Assembly: GCA_023702235.1 (NCBI GenBank)
Contig: JAMQCR010000003.1
Span: forward strand, 272,501 to 336,500
Reading direction: 5' to 3'
Length of the DNA stretch: 64,000 nt
From: Neobacillus pocheonensis
GTDB lineage: Bacteria > Bacillota > Bacilli > Bacillales > Cytobacillaceae
This document shows positions 1-10,493 of this stretch, piece after piece. Positions within the stretch are counted from its first letter, which is position 1; each line of letters opens with the position of its first letter. A model generated the notes under the pieces. The model saw only the letters and a program-made list of their open reading frames with translations. It did not search any database and had not been told where the DNA came from. The position numbers were made by a program, and so were the translations under genes.

Positions 1-2443
1 TCTTCTTCTTCTTCCTTTTCTACCTTAGCTACAGTTGCAACATATTCGTTTTCATTTTCCTTAATACTAATGAGTTTTACACCCTGTGTGTTTCGGCCCA
101 TGGTAGAGATTCCAGCTACATCTGTACGAATAAGAACACCGCCTGTTGTAATGAGCATCAGATCTTCTTCACCCGTTACAGCTCTCATTGAAACAAGATC
201 TCCATTTTTCTCCGTAATGTGGCAAGTCTTAATTCCTTTACCACCTCTACCTTGAATCCGATATTCAGATGCTGGTGTCCGTTTACCGTAACCATTTTTC
301 GTTACAATGAGGACATCATTATCCTCTTCTAAAACTTCCATGCCAACTACTTCATCATCACGGTCTAACGTGATTCCCTTTACCCCTGTAGCTGTTCTGC
401 CCATTGATCTAACATCAGTTTCTGGGAAGCGGATCAGCATTCCTTTTTTTGTGCCGATAATCATATGTTTAGTTCCATCTGTTAAACGGACAGAAATTAA
501 TTCATCACCTTCACGCAAATTTAAGGCTATTAAGCCATTATTGCGGATATTCGCAAAGGATGTTAACGGTGACCGTTTCGAAATTCCCTCTTTTGTTGTG
601 AAGAATAAGGACCAATCATCCACAAATTCTTCAACAGGAATGATCGCATTAACCCATTCCCCTTTTTCAATTCCTAAAAGATTGATTATTGGAATCCCTT
701 TTGCAGTACGGCTATATTCTGGAATTTCATAACCTTTAGATCGATATACTTTCCCTTTATTGGTAAAGAAGAGAATAGTATCATGTGTTGAGGTTGTAAT
801 TAAATGCTCAACAAAGTCATCTTCATTGGTGCCCATTCCTTGAATGCCACGACCACCACGTCTTTGGGCGCGATAGGTAGAAACAGGAAGACGTTTAACA
901 TATCCGTTGTGTGTTAAAGTAATGACAATATTTTCGCGTGGAATTAAATCTTCATCCTCGATATTTTCAATTCCGCCAGTTACAATTTCTGTACGACGTT
1001 TATCATTAAATCGTTCTTTAATTTCGAGCATTTCTTCGCGAATGATTTCAAGAACCTTTTCCTCATCGGCCAAAATAGCCTTTAATTCAGCTATTAGCTT
1101 GACTAAATTTTGATATTCTTCCTCAATTTTTTCCCTCTCTAAGCCTGTTAAACGCTGCAAGCGCATATCAAGAATAGCTTGGGCTTGTTTTTCAGAAAGA
1201 TTGAATTTTGTCATCAAGCCTTCGCGAGCAATATCTGTTGTCTGCGAGCTACGAATTAAACTAATGACTTCATCTAGATGATCCAAGGCAATCCTTAAGC
1301 CATCTAAAATATGTGCACGTGCTTCTGCTTTACGTAACTCAAACTCTGTTCTCCTACGAATAACCACTTTTTGGTGGTCTAAGTAATGGACTAAACATTG
1401 CTTAAGATTCAGCACTTTTGGATGTCCATTAACAAGGGCCAATGTGTTGATTCCAAAGCTAGTCTGTAAAGCTGTATGTTTATATAAATTATTTAAGAGG
1501 ACATTAGCATTCGCATCCTTACGAACCTCAATAACGATCCGCATCCCTTTACGGTCGGATTCATCTCTCAGGTCTGTAATGCCATCGATTTTTTTATCGC
1601 GAGCTAATTCTGCAATCTTTTCAACCAATCTAGCTTTATTTACCTGGTATGGCAGCTCATTTACAATGATAACTTCTTTACCATTCGATTTTTGTTCAAT
1701 TTCTACTTTGCCTCGGACAATGATTGACCCTCTGCCTGTTTCGTATGCTTTCCGAATACCACTACGGCCAAGAATGATCCCCCCGTAGGGAAATCGGGAC
1801 CTGGAATGATTTCCATTAATTCTTGAATACTGATTTCAGCGTCATGACTAATGGCTAATACTCCATCGATGACCTCTCCAAGCTGGTGTGGAGGAATATT
1901 TGTCGCCATACCAACAGCAATACCTGTTGTCCCGTTGACTAAAAGGTTCGGAAATCTCGCAGGTAGAACAACAGGCTCCCTTTCCTCCCCATCATAGTTA
2001 TCCTGATAATCAATGGTATCTTTATTGATATCTCTTAATAATTCCATCGAAATTTTGGACATTCTGGATTCTGTATAACGCATTGCCGCTGCCGCATCAC
2101 CGTCGACGGAACCGAAGTTTCCATGTCCATCTACGAGCATATAACGATAGTTGAAGTCCTGCGCCATTCGTACCATTGTTTCATAAACGGCAGAATCTCC
2201 ATGTGGATGATATTTACCGATTACATCCCCAACGATACGAGCAGATTTTTTATATGGTTTGTCCGAATGCATTCCAAGGTCATGCATAGCATAAAGAATG
2301 CGGCGATGAACCGGTTTCAACCCATCTCGAACATCCGGAAGGGCACGTGAAACAATAACACTCATCGCATAGTCAAGAAACGAAGATTTCATCTCCTGAC
2401 TGATATTAATCTCTTTTATTTGAGGATTTGGTGTTTCAGCCAT
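1..2443 (-). CDS. gyrA: DNA gyrase subunit A (C-terminus cut by window edge; one frameshift)
   Basis: GyrA is the breakage-reunion subunit of DNA gyrase, which introduces negative supercoils. The N-terminus reads MAETPNPQIKEINISQEMKS and contains the quinolone-determining region (GDSAVYETMVRM, with the usual Ser and Glu) and the catalytic tyrosine in MRYTESRMSK. The beta-pinwheel repeats run to the window edge, where an acidic Lys/Glu tail begins. A consensus AGGAGGT lies just before the ATG at 2443. The frame breaks in the six-C run at 1779-1784; one more base restores the family sequence (FPTGGIILGRSGIRKAYE). Upstream is gyrB in the usual order. The break is most likely a consensus error. 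Confidence 0.96.
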
Positions 2444-2541
2444 ATTTGGTACCTCCTATTATTGACGCTTAACCCTGATCAATCACCAGATGATCCAGGT
2501 AAAAAGAAAAAGGAGGATAGTGGTCGCCCCTCTACCCTTTT

Positions 2542-4471
2542 CTATATATCTAAATTCTTTACGTATTGTGCATTTGCTTCGATGAAGTTACGACGGGGTT
2601 CCACTTTGTCTCCCATTAACATCTCAAACGTTTCGTCTGCTTCTATCGCATCTTCAAGGCTAACCTGAAGCATTGTTCTAGTTGAAGGATCCATCGTTGT
2701 TTCCCATAATTGTTCAGGATTCATTTCTCCTAATCCTTTATACCGTTGGATATTGGGCTTAGGTGTTGCCGGCAACTCTGCAAAAATCCGTTCAAGTTCT
2801 TTATCGTTATAGGCATACTCAACTCGTTTTCCTTGTTGAACTTTATATAACGGCGGTTGGGCAATATAGATATAACCGGCTCTAAAATTTGTCTCATGTA
2901 ACGGTAAAAAAACGTTAAGATAAGCGTTCGAATATGAGCACCATCTACATCCGCATCCGTCATGATAACTACTTTATGGTAACGGGCTTTAGAAATATCA
3001 AAATCTTCCCCGATTCCAGTACCGATAGCTGTAATCATCGCCCTAACCTCATTGTTAGAAAGAATCTTATCCAGCCGCGCTTTTTCAACATTAAGTATTT
3101 TCCCCCGGAGTGGCAGAATCGCTTGGAAATGGCGGTCATGGCCTTGTTTTGCTGAACCGCCTGCCGAATCACCCTCAACGATATAGATTTCACTTTCTGA
3201 TGGGTCTTTGGACGAACAGTCTGCTAATTTCCCAGGTAAACTTGAAACCTCTAAAGCACTTTTCCGACGAGTCAGTTCCCTTGCTTTTTTCGCAGCAAGT
3301 CTTGCTCTAGCAGCCATCAAGCCTTTATCAATTACTTTTCGGGCTACTATTGGGTTTTCTAACAAGAACTTCTCAAAATGATTAGCGAATACAGCATCCG
3401 TAATCGTTCTAACTTCTGAGTTTCCGAGCTTTGTCTTTGTTTGCCCTTCAAATTGTGGATCAGGGTGTTTAATTGAGACAATAGCAGTCAAACCTTCACG
3501 AACATCTTCACCAGAGAGATTGGTATCATTTTCTTTAATAATCCCATTTTTTCTTGCATAATCGTTTATTACTCTTGTTAAAGCAGTCTTAAAACCAGAT
3601 TCATGTGTCCCGCCTTCATACGTATGAATATTGTTTGCAAAAGAGTAAATGCTTTCTGTATAGCCTTCGTTATATTGAAGCGCAACTTCAACGGTAATTC
3701 CTTCGCGGTCGCCCTCTATATAAATTGGCTCTTCATGAACTACTTCTTTTGTGCGGTTTAAATGCTCTACATAAGATTTAATTCCGCCTTCGTAGTAGTA
3801 CTCATTTTGTTTATTTGGGGTGCGCTTATCTTCAATTGTGATTTTGATCCCGCGGTTAAGAAAAGCAAGCTCACGGAGTCGCGTTGCAAGTATGTCATAT
3901 TCATATTCCAATGTTTCAGTAAAGATTTCCCCATCCGGCTTAAAGTGAGTAATCGTACCCGTTTTGTCTGTGGTTCCAATTACCTCCAATTCCGTAACAG
4001 GTACTCCTCGTTCAAATTTTATTAAGTAAATATTACCGTCACGATGGACATAAACCTCAAGCTCTGTAGAGAGGGCATTAACAACCGAAGCGCCTACACC
4101 ATGGAGACCCCCAGAAACTTTATAGCCGCCGCCGCCAAATTTTCCCCCAGCATGGAGAACAGTCATGATTACTTCTACTGCTGGTCTGCCCATTTTTTCT
4201 TGAATTCCAACCGGAATACCTCGTCCATTATCAGTAACCGTGATGCTATTGTCTTCTTCAATGATGACATTAATTTCATCACAGTAGCCCGCCAAAGCCT
4301 CATCAATACTATTATCAACAATCTCCCAAACAAGATGATGAAGGCCTTTCCGCTCGTGGAACCGATATACATACCCGGTCTTTTTCTAACTGCCTCCAGT
4401 CCCTCAAGAACCTGAATTTGCTCTGCCCCATAGGCTTGTTCCTCGACTGCTTTTTGTTCCATTGTCACCAT
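2542..4471 (-). CDS. gyrB: DNA gyrase subunit B (two frameshifts)
   Basis: GyrB is the ATPase subunit of gyrase. The GHKL fold is visible (VTDNGRGIPVGI; GGLHGVGASVVNAL), followed by the TOPRIM motifs (IVEGDSAGGSAKQG; MTDADVDGAHI) and the C-terminal GDKVEPRRNFIEANA. The protein is broken into three reading frames at about 4345 (inside GGCC) and about 2878. One added base at each point gives about 643 residues, against 638 in B. subtilis. The start at 4471 has an AGGTGA upstream; an in-frame ATG at 4462 matches the B. subtilis start better. gyrA follows directly. Loss of gyrB would be lethal, so the breaks are read as sequence errors. Confidence 0.96.
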
Positions 4472-4533
4472 TACTCACCTGCACTTTCTTACAAAAATAA
4501 ATCTATTTTCTAAAAAAAAATTTTATTCATTTG

Positions 4534-4782
4534 TCAAAATTCCTGCATATTTACTTGACTTGAACGTTTCTTTAAAGTTCCGGAAGCGATTGGGGATAAG
4601 TAAACTTTGTCGTATGTTATCACGACCGATTTAAAGGGGTTTTTTGATAGGTTGACTAATTTATTTTCATGATATTTTATAAACTCTTCTACCAATTTCG
4701 ATGAATTAACACTTTCTTTATCCAATATCGAAATAATATCCTTTGCGTGGATACTTTGGTCCTCCCCGATATGAATATACAT
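4534..4782 (-). CDS. remB: Extracellular matrix regulator RemB (YaaB)
   Basis: This 82-residue protein starts MYIHIGEDQSIHAKDIISIL, the typical opening of the RemB/YaaB family. In B. subtilis it sits between recF and gyrB and affects expression of biofilm matrix genes. The gene starts 9 bp after the recF stop with GAGGTGGG as ribosome binding site, so it is translated from the recF transcript. The position and start are exactly those expected. Its molecular mechanism is less well established than that of its paralogue RemA. Confidence 0.85.
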   Translation of the reverse strand: MYIHIGEDQSIHAKDIISILDKESVNSSKLVEEFIKYHENKLVNLSKNPFKSVVITYDKVYLSPIASGTLKKRSSQVNMQEF

Positions 4783-4791
4783 GTACCCACC

Positions 4792-5910
4792 TCAATCCAC
4801 TTTCTTTAAGACGCCTGACGCTACTTCATAGGTTGAGGCCTCTTTTAATGTTTGATGATGAATGCCTCCAACACTTGTCGTGGTCACAAAGGTTTGAATT
4901 CTGCCCTGAATGGTATTAAGCAGATGGGATTGACGATAATCGTCCAGTTCTGACAAAACATCGTCTAGTAAAAGAATCGGATACTCACCTATTTCAGAAT
5001 GAATCAATTCAATTTCGGCAAGTTTAACAGATAGGGCGGTTGTTCGTTGTTGCCCTTGTGACCCGAAGGTTTGAACATCTCTTCCGTTTACGAAAAATAA
5101 CAAATCATCACGATGGGGACCGAACAACGTCGTTCCTCTTTCAATTTCTTTCATCCTAACCTTGTTAAATTTCTCCTCAAAGTATGCTTTCATTTTCGAC
5201 AAATTTTGGTCTTCTAATACATCCACTGAAGGTTTATACACAATTTTCAATGATTCCAACCCTCTTGAAATCCCTTGATGGATAGGCTGAGCCCATTTTT
5301 CAAGTAAATGGAGGAATTCAAACCTTTTTGAAACAATCTTGACCGCCATTTGAATAAACTGTTCCGTTAAAATTTCAAGCATGGTTTGATCGGTTTGTTT
5401 TTTTATCTGCATCATTTTTAAGAAATGATTACGTTGTTGAAGTATTTTTTGATATTGACTCATATCATGTAAATAAATTGGCGATACCTGCCCAATTTCC
5501 ATATCGATAAAACGACGTCTAACTTGTGGGCTGCCTTTAACTAAGTTAAGGTCTTCCGGAGCAAACATCACCACATTCAAATTCCCAACATATTGGCTTA
5601 ATCTTTGTTGCTCAATGTGATTGCATTTGGCCTTTTTACCTTTTTTTGAAATAACCAACTGCAGTGGCAACGAACTGTATTGCTTTTGAACCCTACCCTC
5701 TATTTTAGCATAATCCTGATCCCAGCGAATAAGATCTTTATCATTTGAAGTTCGATGGGATTTTGCCATTGCTAAAACATAAATTGATTCCATTACATTG
5801 GTTTTCCCTTGGGCGTTTTCCCCTAAGATGACATTCACTTTATTTTCAAATTCAACGAATAAATTCTCATAATTTCGGTAATTTTTTAATTCTAAATGTT
5901 CAATATGCAT
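4792..5910 (-). CDS. recF: DNA replication and repair protein RecF
   Basis: RecF is an SMC-like ATPase that loads RecA at single-strand gaps together with RecO and RecR. The 372-residue product starts MHIEHLELKNYRNYENLFVE. It has Walker A GENAQGKTN near residue 30, the ABC signature GSQGQQRTTALSVKLAE and Walker B ILLLDDVLSELD. The length is normal for the family and the frame is intact. It lies between yaaA (18 bp upstream) and remB, as in other Bacillaceae. Confidence 0.97.
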   Translation of the reverse strand: MHIEHLELKNYRNYENLFVEFENKVNVILGENAQGKTNVMESIYVLAMAKSHRTSNDKDLIRWDQDYAKIEGRVQKQYSSLPLQLVISKKGKKAKCNHIEQQRLSQYVGNLNVVMFAPEDLNLVKGSPQVRRRFIDMEIGQVSPIYLHDMSQYQKILQQRNHFLKMMQIKKQTDQTMLEILTEQFIQMAVKIVSKRFEFLHLLEKWAQPIHQGISRGLESLKIVYKPSVDVLEDQNLSKMKAYFEEKFNKVRMKEIERGTTLFGPHRDDLLFFVNGRDVQTFGSQGQQRTTALSVKLAEIELIHSEIGEYPILLLDDVLSELDDYRQSHLLNTIQGRIQTFVTTTSVGGIHHQTLKEASTYEVASGVLKKVD

Positions 5911-5928
5911 GAACGTGACATCCTTTAG

Positions 5929-6158
5929 CTACTCGGTAATCAAAAATTCCCCAAAACCAGCAATCTGGACTTTGTCACCAGCAAGAAGCTTCCTTCCTCT
6001 TCTTTGATCTTGTTGGCCATTTATAAAAATGTCATTTTCACTTAAAAACCATTTTGCCATTCCACCCGATTGGATGACATCCGCTAATTTAAGAAATTGG
6101 CTAATGTAATAAACTCTGTGCTTAGCTTTATTTTTGTAGGCATATTTATATCACTCAT
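5929..6158 (-). CDS. yaaA: S4-domain protein YaaA (one frameshift)
   Basis: This is a small S4-type RNA-binding protein of about 76 residues. After restoring one base, the product contains FITLGQFLKLADVIQSGG, then MAKWFLSENDIFINGQ and RRGRKLLAGDKVQIAGFGEF, which match YaaA between dnaN and recF in B. subtilis. The frame is broken at about 6101, where one missing base would make GGCC. The ATG at 6158 is followed by a second in-frame ATG at 6143, either of which could be used. The family is linked to ribosome assembly in B. subtilis. Confidence 0.85.
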
Positions 6159-6214
6159 TTCTAAAATGGTCTCAATACTTTATTTTACTAAATAATTCGT
6201 CTAGATACAAAGGA

Positions 6215-6258
6215 AACCCAAAAAAAGAAAGAAAGCCGCCAGTCTTATGGTGGCCTAT
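6215..6258 (-). terminator. Rho-independent terminator after dnaN
   Basis: On the minus strand a stem GCCACCA/TGGCGGC (one wobble pair) with a short loop is followed by a T-rich tract. It lies just after the dnaN stop and before yaaA, so dnaN-dnaA transcription probably ends partly here. Confidence 0.6.
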
Positions 6259-6264
6259 CTATTT

Positions 6265-7401
6265 TTAATACGTTCTTACAGGCAAAATAAGCTGCAAAAT
6301 GGTTTCATCATGAAGAGGGCGAATGACAAACGGGCGCATCGCTCCAGTGAAACTTACCCTAATATCGGTTCCTTCGAGTGCTTTTAGGGCATCCATCATG
6401 AATTTCGCGCTAAAGGAAATTTTTAATTCCTCGCCATCGATAGACTGGCTTTGTATTTCTTCGACTACCTTTCCAATTTCTGGAGTATTTGAAGAAATTT
6501 CAATGACTCCTTCCTCAATGGTAGAAAGCTTAACCACATTATTTCTACCTTCGCGGGCGAGTAATGAAGCACGGTCAATTGCTTGAAGGAATTCCTTTGT
6601 ATTCACAATAACATCCGTTTTACTTTCATTTGGAATGAGTCTGGATGTATCAGGATAGTTTCCTTCTAACAATCTAGAGAAAAACAATAAATGCTTTGCT
6701 TTAAATAAAATTTGATTCTCTGTTATGACTATATCGATCAATTCACTTGTGTCATCAATAATTTTATTTAACTCATTTAGACTTTTCCCTGGAATGACAA
6801 CATTGTAGCCTTCATTATTTTCCATTTCAATTTTTGCTTTTCTCAGTGCTAGGCGATGGCTATCTGTTGCAATACAGATTAGTTCCCCATTTTCAATCTT
6901 CCAGTTTACACCTGTCAAGATGGGCCGTGTTTCTGAGGTGGACACTGCAAAAAATGTTTGTCGAATCATGGCTTTTAGCAAATCTGTTGCAATGTGGAAT
7001 TTATTGCTCTCTTCAATTTGTGGCAGGTGTGGATATTCCTCAGCATCCAAGCCATTTAGATTAAACTCTGATTTCCCTGAACGAATTACGGTTTGTAAGT
7101 GGTTAAGAACCTCCATTTCCACTGAATCCGTAGGCAGCTTTTTAACAATCTCACTAAAGAACTTTGCCTGGAGAACAATGGATCCTGATTGTTTTATCTC
7201 CACGATTTCATCTCCAGCGTCCTCTTTAGGAATAAAGGATTCAATCGAAATATCAGAGTCACTACCAGTTAATGTGACTCCTTCTTCAGTCGCTGTAATT
7301 TTAATCCCTGTTAATATCGGAATCGTTGTTCTTGCTGTGACTGCCTTCATAACATCTTGAACACTTTGAACTAGGCGATCTCGTTGGATGATAAATCTCA
7401 T
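6265..7401 (-). CDS. dnaN: DNA polymerase III beta clamp
   Basis: DnaN is the sliding clamp that tethers the replicative polymerase. The 378-residue product opens MRFIIQRDRLVQSVQDVMKA, carries the three repeated clamp domains and ends with MRPFVIRPLHDETILQLILP, the conserved C-terminal part of the partner-binding pocket. The frame is intact and the length matches the family. It follows dnaA after a 188-bp spacer that holds the unwinding part of oriC. Confidence 0.98.
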   Translation of the reverse strand: MRFIIQRDRLVQSVQDVMKAVTARTTIPILTGIKITATEEGVTLTGSDSDISIESFIPKEDAGDEIVEIKQSGSIVLQAKFFSEIVKKLPTDSVEMEVLNHLQTVIRSGKSEFNLNGLDAEEYPHLPQIEESNKFHIATDLLKAMIRQTFFAVSTSETRPILTGVNWKIENGELICIATDSHRLALRKAKIEMENNEGYNVVIPGKSLNELNKIIDDTSELIDIVITENQILFKAKHLLFFSRLLEGNYPDTSRLIPNESKTDVIVNTKEFLQAIDRASLLAREGRNNVVKLSTIEEGVIEISSNTPEIGKVVEEIQSQSIDGEELKISFSAKFMMDALKALEGTDIRVSFTGAMRPFVIRPLHDETILQLILPVRTY

Positions 7402-7589
7402 CGCTTTAATCCTCCGTTTTTCTGCATATTTTAAATTGTTTTTACATATAATAATAAGTTTTAAAAACTAGTAGAAGTACTAGTAGGGCCTGTTAGTATG
7501 TGGATAAGTCATTTTATTAAAGGAAACACAGCCTATCCACATGTGGATAGACTGTGTGTAAATAGCAAAAAGTTATGCACAAAGAAAGA
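7402..7589. other. oriC, downstream part: DnaA boxes and DnaA-trio-like unwinding element
   Basis: The dnaA-dnaN spacer contains DnaA boxes at 7499-7507 (TGTGGATAA, perfect), 7533-7541 (CTATCCACA), 7542-7550 (TGTGGATAG, abutting the previous one head to head) and 7573-7581 (TTATGCACA). Next to the perfect box is a GC-rich patch, then a run of TAG/GTA/GAA triplets at about 7468-7488, then an AT-rich stretch. In B. subtilis the same order (box, GC patch, DnaA-trios, AT-rich DNA) is where DnaA opens the duplex. Confidence 0.85.
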
Positions 7590-8936
7590 CTATATTTTTA
7601 ACAGTTCATTTAATTCCTTTAGTTGCTTTTGCAATTGGGAATCAGACTGGAGTAGTTTAGATATTTTTTCATGGGCATGGATTACAGTCGTATGATCACG
7701 TCCTCCAAACTCTTCCCCTATTTTAGGCAAAGAGTAATCGGTTAATTCCCGTGACAAGTACATTGCAATTTGTCTTGGAAATGCTACAGACTTCGTCCTC
7801 TTTTTTGCTTTAAAATCATCGAGCTTAATACTAAAGTGTTCACCAACAACCTTTTGGATTTCATGGATGGTAATCACTCTTGGTTTTGAACTTGGAATAA
7901 TATCCTTTAAAGCCTCTGCAGCCAAGTCTGCATTGATATCTTTATTGATTAGGGAAGAATAGGCAACAACACGTATAAGTGCACCCTCAAGTTCACGGAT
8001 ATTTGAATCAATTTGATTCGCAATATAGAGCATTACTTCGTTTGGAATATCTAAGCCCTCTGCCCTTGCTTTCTTCCTGAGGATGGCAATCCTTGTTTCT
8101 AAATCAGGAGGGGTAATGTCGGTAATTAAGCCCCACTCAAAGCGTGAACGCAGCCGATCCTCCAAAGTAGGTATTTCCCTTGGCGGGCGATCGCTGGAGA
8201 TGATAATTTGTTTACTTTCCTCATGAAGAGCATTAAACGTATGGAAAAACTCTTCCTGTGTTGATTCTTTTCCAGCTAAAAACTGAATATCATCAATAAG
8301 TAGAATGTCTACATTTCTGTATTTATTACGGAAATTCTCCGCCTTATTGTCACGAATCGAGTTAATAAACTCGTTGGTAAATTTCTCCGAGGATAAATAA
8401 ACGACTTTTGCATTTGGATTATGGTCTAAAACATAGTGACCAATCGCATGCATTAAGTGCGTCTTTCCCAATCCAACTCCTCCATAAATAAATAGGGGAT
8501 TGTATGCTTTTGCCGGTGCTTCAGCTACAGCAAGGGATGCTGCATGTGCAAAACGGTTTCCGGAGCCAATAACGAACGTATCAAAAGTATACTTAGGATT
8601 TAAGATATTTTGCGGAAAATCAGTATGATCATCCTCCCTTTTCGCCTTTTTTGGAGGCACTGGCATCGCTTGATCATCCTCATTCTGATTCTGCGGAATA
8701 ATAAACTTCACAGAAAGTTCCTCTCCGGTAATTTCATAAAGAATACCAGAGATTAACTGGGAATAACGCTCTTCTAGCCAATCACGTGCAAATTCATTGG
8801 GAGCGGTAATGACAAGCAAGTCGCCTTGAAGGGAATGAGCCTTTGTGGACTTAAGCCAGGTATCGTAGCTTGGCTTGCTTATCTTTTTCTCAATATTGGC
8901 TAGAGCACGATTCCAAAGATCCGCAATATTTTCCAA
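7590..8936 (-). CDS. dnaA: Chromosomal replication initiator DnaA
   Basis: DnaA is the AAA+ initiator that binds DnaA boxes and opens oriC. The 448-residue product has the N-terminal helicase-loading domain (ENIADLWNRALANIEKKISK), Walker A GGVGLGKTHL, Walker B ILLIDDIQFL and the C-terminal box-binding signature GGRDHTTVIHA. The start codon is TTG at 8936, supported by a strong AAGGAGG eight to nine bases before it. Length and frame are normal. DnaA boxes flank the gene on both sides, so autoregulation is likely. Confidence 0.98.
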   Translation of the reverse strand: MENIADLWNRALANIEKKISKPSYDTWLKSTKAHSLQGDLLVITAPNEFARDWLEERYSQLISGILYEITGEELSVKFIIPQNQNEDDQAMPVPPKKAKREDDHTDFPQNILNPKYTFDTFVIGSGNRFAHAASLAVAEAPAKAYNPLFIYGGVGLGKTHLMHAIGHYVLDHNPNAKVVYLSSEKFTNEFINSIRDNKAENFRNKYRNVDILLIDDIQFLAGKESTQEEFFHTFNALHEESKQIIISSDRPPREIPTLEDRLRSRFEWGLITDITPPDLETRIAILRKKARAEGLDIPNEVMLYIANQIDSNIRELEGALIRVVAYSSLINKDINADLAAEALKDIIPSSKPRVITIHEIQKVVGEHFSIKLDDFKAKKRTKSVAFPRQIAMYLSRELTDYSLPKIGEEFGGRDHTTVIHAHEKISKLLQSDSQLQKQLKELNELLKI

Positions 8937-9520
8937 CTGGTGTCCCTCCTTATCTTCATAATAAAAATCTATCTACATAAATGAACGGGCACTTTGCATA
9001 ATATTTACTGTCGACTCCAAAAAAATGATTTTTCACAAAAGAATGCCAAGTCATGTTGGTGCATCCTATCATCTCTATTTGATGATTAATCCGTGGAAAA
9101 ACGTTTGTTATACACGCTGTACAACCTATTAATTTATAATTATACGAAACCATGTGTGTGGATAACTTATAATAAGGAAGTAAAGTGGAGTTTCGACAAT
9201 ATCCACCCATTGTGGACAAGTTTCTGCAGTATGCTAGAATAACTATCCACATGTTATCCACAAATTGTGGATAACCGATAATTGAGGACGAAGTTATTCA
9301 GAGTGAAAACACAAATATAATATCAAATAATAGCACGAGGTGCAATGCTTTTTCGTAGTTTATCCACAACTTGGGTGTTATGTGCATGAAAATTGTCCAC
9401 AAGTTTATGATTTGTGAAAAACCTGTCAATATCCTGTGTAAAAGCTAAAAAAAATGTCGATTTTTTATCCACAGGTAAAAAGTCGATATTGAACCCCATT
9501 TTTATTAGAGGTAGGAGGAT
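8937..9520. other. oriC, upstream part: DnaA-box cluster
   Basis: No gene is present. DnaA boxes (TTATCCACA or its complement, at most one mismatch) lie at 9157-9165, 9211-9219 (TGTGGACAA), 9243-9251 (CTATCCACA), 9254-9262, 9266-9274, 9360-9368, 9393-9401 (TTGTCCACA) and 9465-9473. Five are perfect. The region lies between the divergent dnaA and rpmH and corresponds to the upstream half of the two-part origin of B. subtilis. The dnaA promoter must also lie here, on the minus strand. Confidence 0.92.
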
Positions 9521-9565
9521 CATGATTTGAAAAACCAGAGGAAGGGAACAATATAAAGTAGGGAG

Positions 9566-9595
9566 TTGACAATTTCATGTAGACATCTTTATAAT
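9566..9595 (+). promoter_or_regulatory. Sigma-A promoter of rpmH
   Basis: TTGACA at 9566-9571 and TATAAT at 9590-9595 are separated by 18 bp and lie 46 bp before the rpmH start. Both hexamers are perfect consensus. Confidence 0.85.
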
Positions 9596-9641
9596 AATTA
9601 AGACTGTCTTTAACAGCTATTCCTCAGGGAGGTGTCATATA

Positions 9642-9776
9642 ATGAAAAGAACGTATCAACCAAATAAACGTAAACATAGTAAAGTTCACGGTTTCCGTAG
9701 TCGTATGAGCACAGCAAACGGACGTAATGTTCTTGCTCGCCGTCGTCAAAAAGGAAGAAAAGTATTATCAGCTTAG
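9642..9776 (+). CDS. rpmH: 50S ribosomal protein L34
   Basis: This gene encodes a 44-residue protein that starts MKRTYQPNKRKHSKVHGFR and ends QKGRKVLSA, the full-length L34 sequence of Bacillaceae. L34 is a small basic protein of the large ribosomal subunit. A ribosome binding site GGGAGGTG lies before the ATG and a consensus promoter further upstream. A strong terminator follows the stop, and rnpA lies downstream as in nearly all bacteria. Confidence 0.98.
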   Translation: MKRTYQPNKRKHSKVHGFRSRMSTANGRNVLARRRQKGRKVLSA

Positions 9777-9803
9777 GCCACTGACATCTCAGTGGTCTTT
9801 TTT
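9777..9803 (+). terminator. Terminator after rpmH
   Basis: An eight-pair stem GCCACTGA/TCAGTGGT with loop CATC is followed by CTTTTTT. Confidence 0.85.
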
Positions 9804-9810
9804 CTAATCG

Positions 9811-9932
9811 AAAAGCGGAAGCGCCTTGTTCAGGGGCGACAAGCATAAGACGAGCCGTCATGAAGGTTGCTTTTTAACCTTCATGACGGATTGGCTTAGA
9901 CCCAAGAGCCTCTAGGCGCTGGAGCTGGACAG
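9811..9932. repeat. Intergenic repeat, copy 1, with internal hairpin
   Basis: The element opens with AAAAGCGGAAGCGCCTTG and closes with GGCGCTGGAGCTGGACAG, so its ends are partly complementary (GCGCCT/AGGCGC). Inside is a perfect 14-bp inverted repeat (9855-9868 and 9876-9889) with a seven-base loop. Shorter relatives lie at 13607 and 25212. It sits between rpmH and rnpA, where a transcript would fold into a long hairpin. Confidence 0.75.
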
Positions 9933-9989
9933 TTATCTAAGTTGAAAGTATTTGAAAAAGATAGCAACCTGGGACTGAGGGTGTTTTTT

Positions 9990-10351
9990 ATGAAAAAGGA
10001 ATTGAGGATCAAAAAAAATAAAGAGTTCCAAGAGGCATTTCAGAAAGGGCGCTCCTTTGCTAATAGGCAATTTGTTGTCTATGCATTAAGAAAAGAGGCC
10101 AAGACCATTTTCGAATTGGTCTATCCGTTAGTAAAAAAATTGGCAACGCCGTCACAAGAAACCGAATTAAAAGATACATAAGACAATCCATTTTGGAATT
10201 AAAAGAGCAATTGCACTCTGGTCAGGACTATGTGATTATTGCTCGTAAGCCTGCTAGTGAAATGGACTTTTTCGAAGTAAAAAAAAGTTTACAACATGTC
10301 CTTAAAGTCGGGAAGGTTATGAAAAAATCCAAAAATGTCGATAATTCTTAA
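9990..10351 (+). CDS. rnpA: Ribonuclease P protein component (one frameshift)
   Basis: RnpA is the protein part of RNase P, which trims the 5' ends of tRNA precursors. The start is MKKELRIKKNKEFQEAFQKG. After restoring one base at about 10097 (inside GGCC) the frame continues RIGLSVSKKIGNAVTRNRIK and RYIRQSILELKE, containing the RNR-type RNA-binding signature. The restored length is about 120 residues, normal for the family. The ATG at 9990 has GAGGGTG upstream; an earlier in-frame ATG at 9942 lacks family similarity. The gene is essential, so the break is probably a sequence error. Confidence 0.93.
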
Positions 10352-10493
10352 GGAATTCACCAAAAAAACGCTGTACTTGAAGACAATTAATTCAATTTAA
10401 TGGTAAAATACCATAAACATGAAACGAAAACCTTTACATAAATAAGTACACTTCATAAAACTTTCGATAAATTTTGCAAGGAGGAATTTTTGG

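Noticed and set aside
307..732. A 141-codon plus-strand open frame opposite gyrA, and similar long frames opposite dnaN, mnmE, ychF, dnaC and htrA.
   Set aside because: They lie on the reverse strand of well-recognised genes in a fixed frame relation and have low-complexity Ser/Thr-rich translations, as expected for antisense shadows.
8956..9523. Two open frames on the minus strand (101 and 66 codons) inside the origin region.
   Set aside because: They consist largely of DnaA-box DNA read through, have no family similarity and no ribosome binding site; they are chance frames in oriC.
10380..10493. A MifM-like regulatory leader peptide before spoIIIJ.
   Set aside because: No open frame with a start site and arrest-like C-terminus is visible; in B. 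subtilis such a leader belongs to the second yidC gene, not to spoIIIJ.
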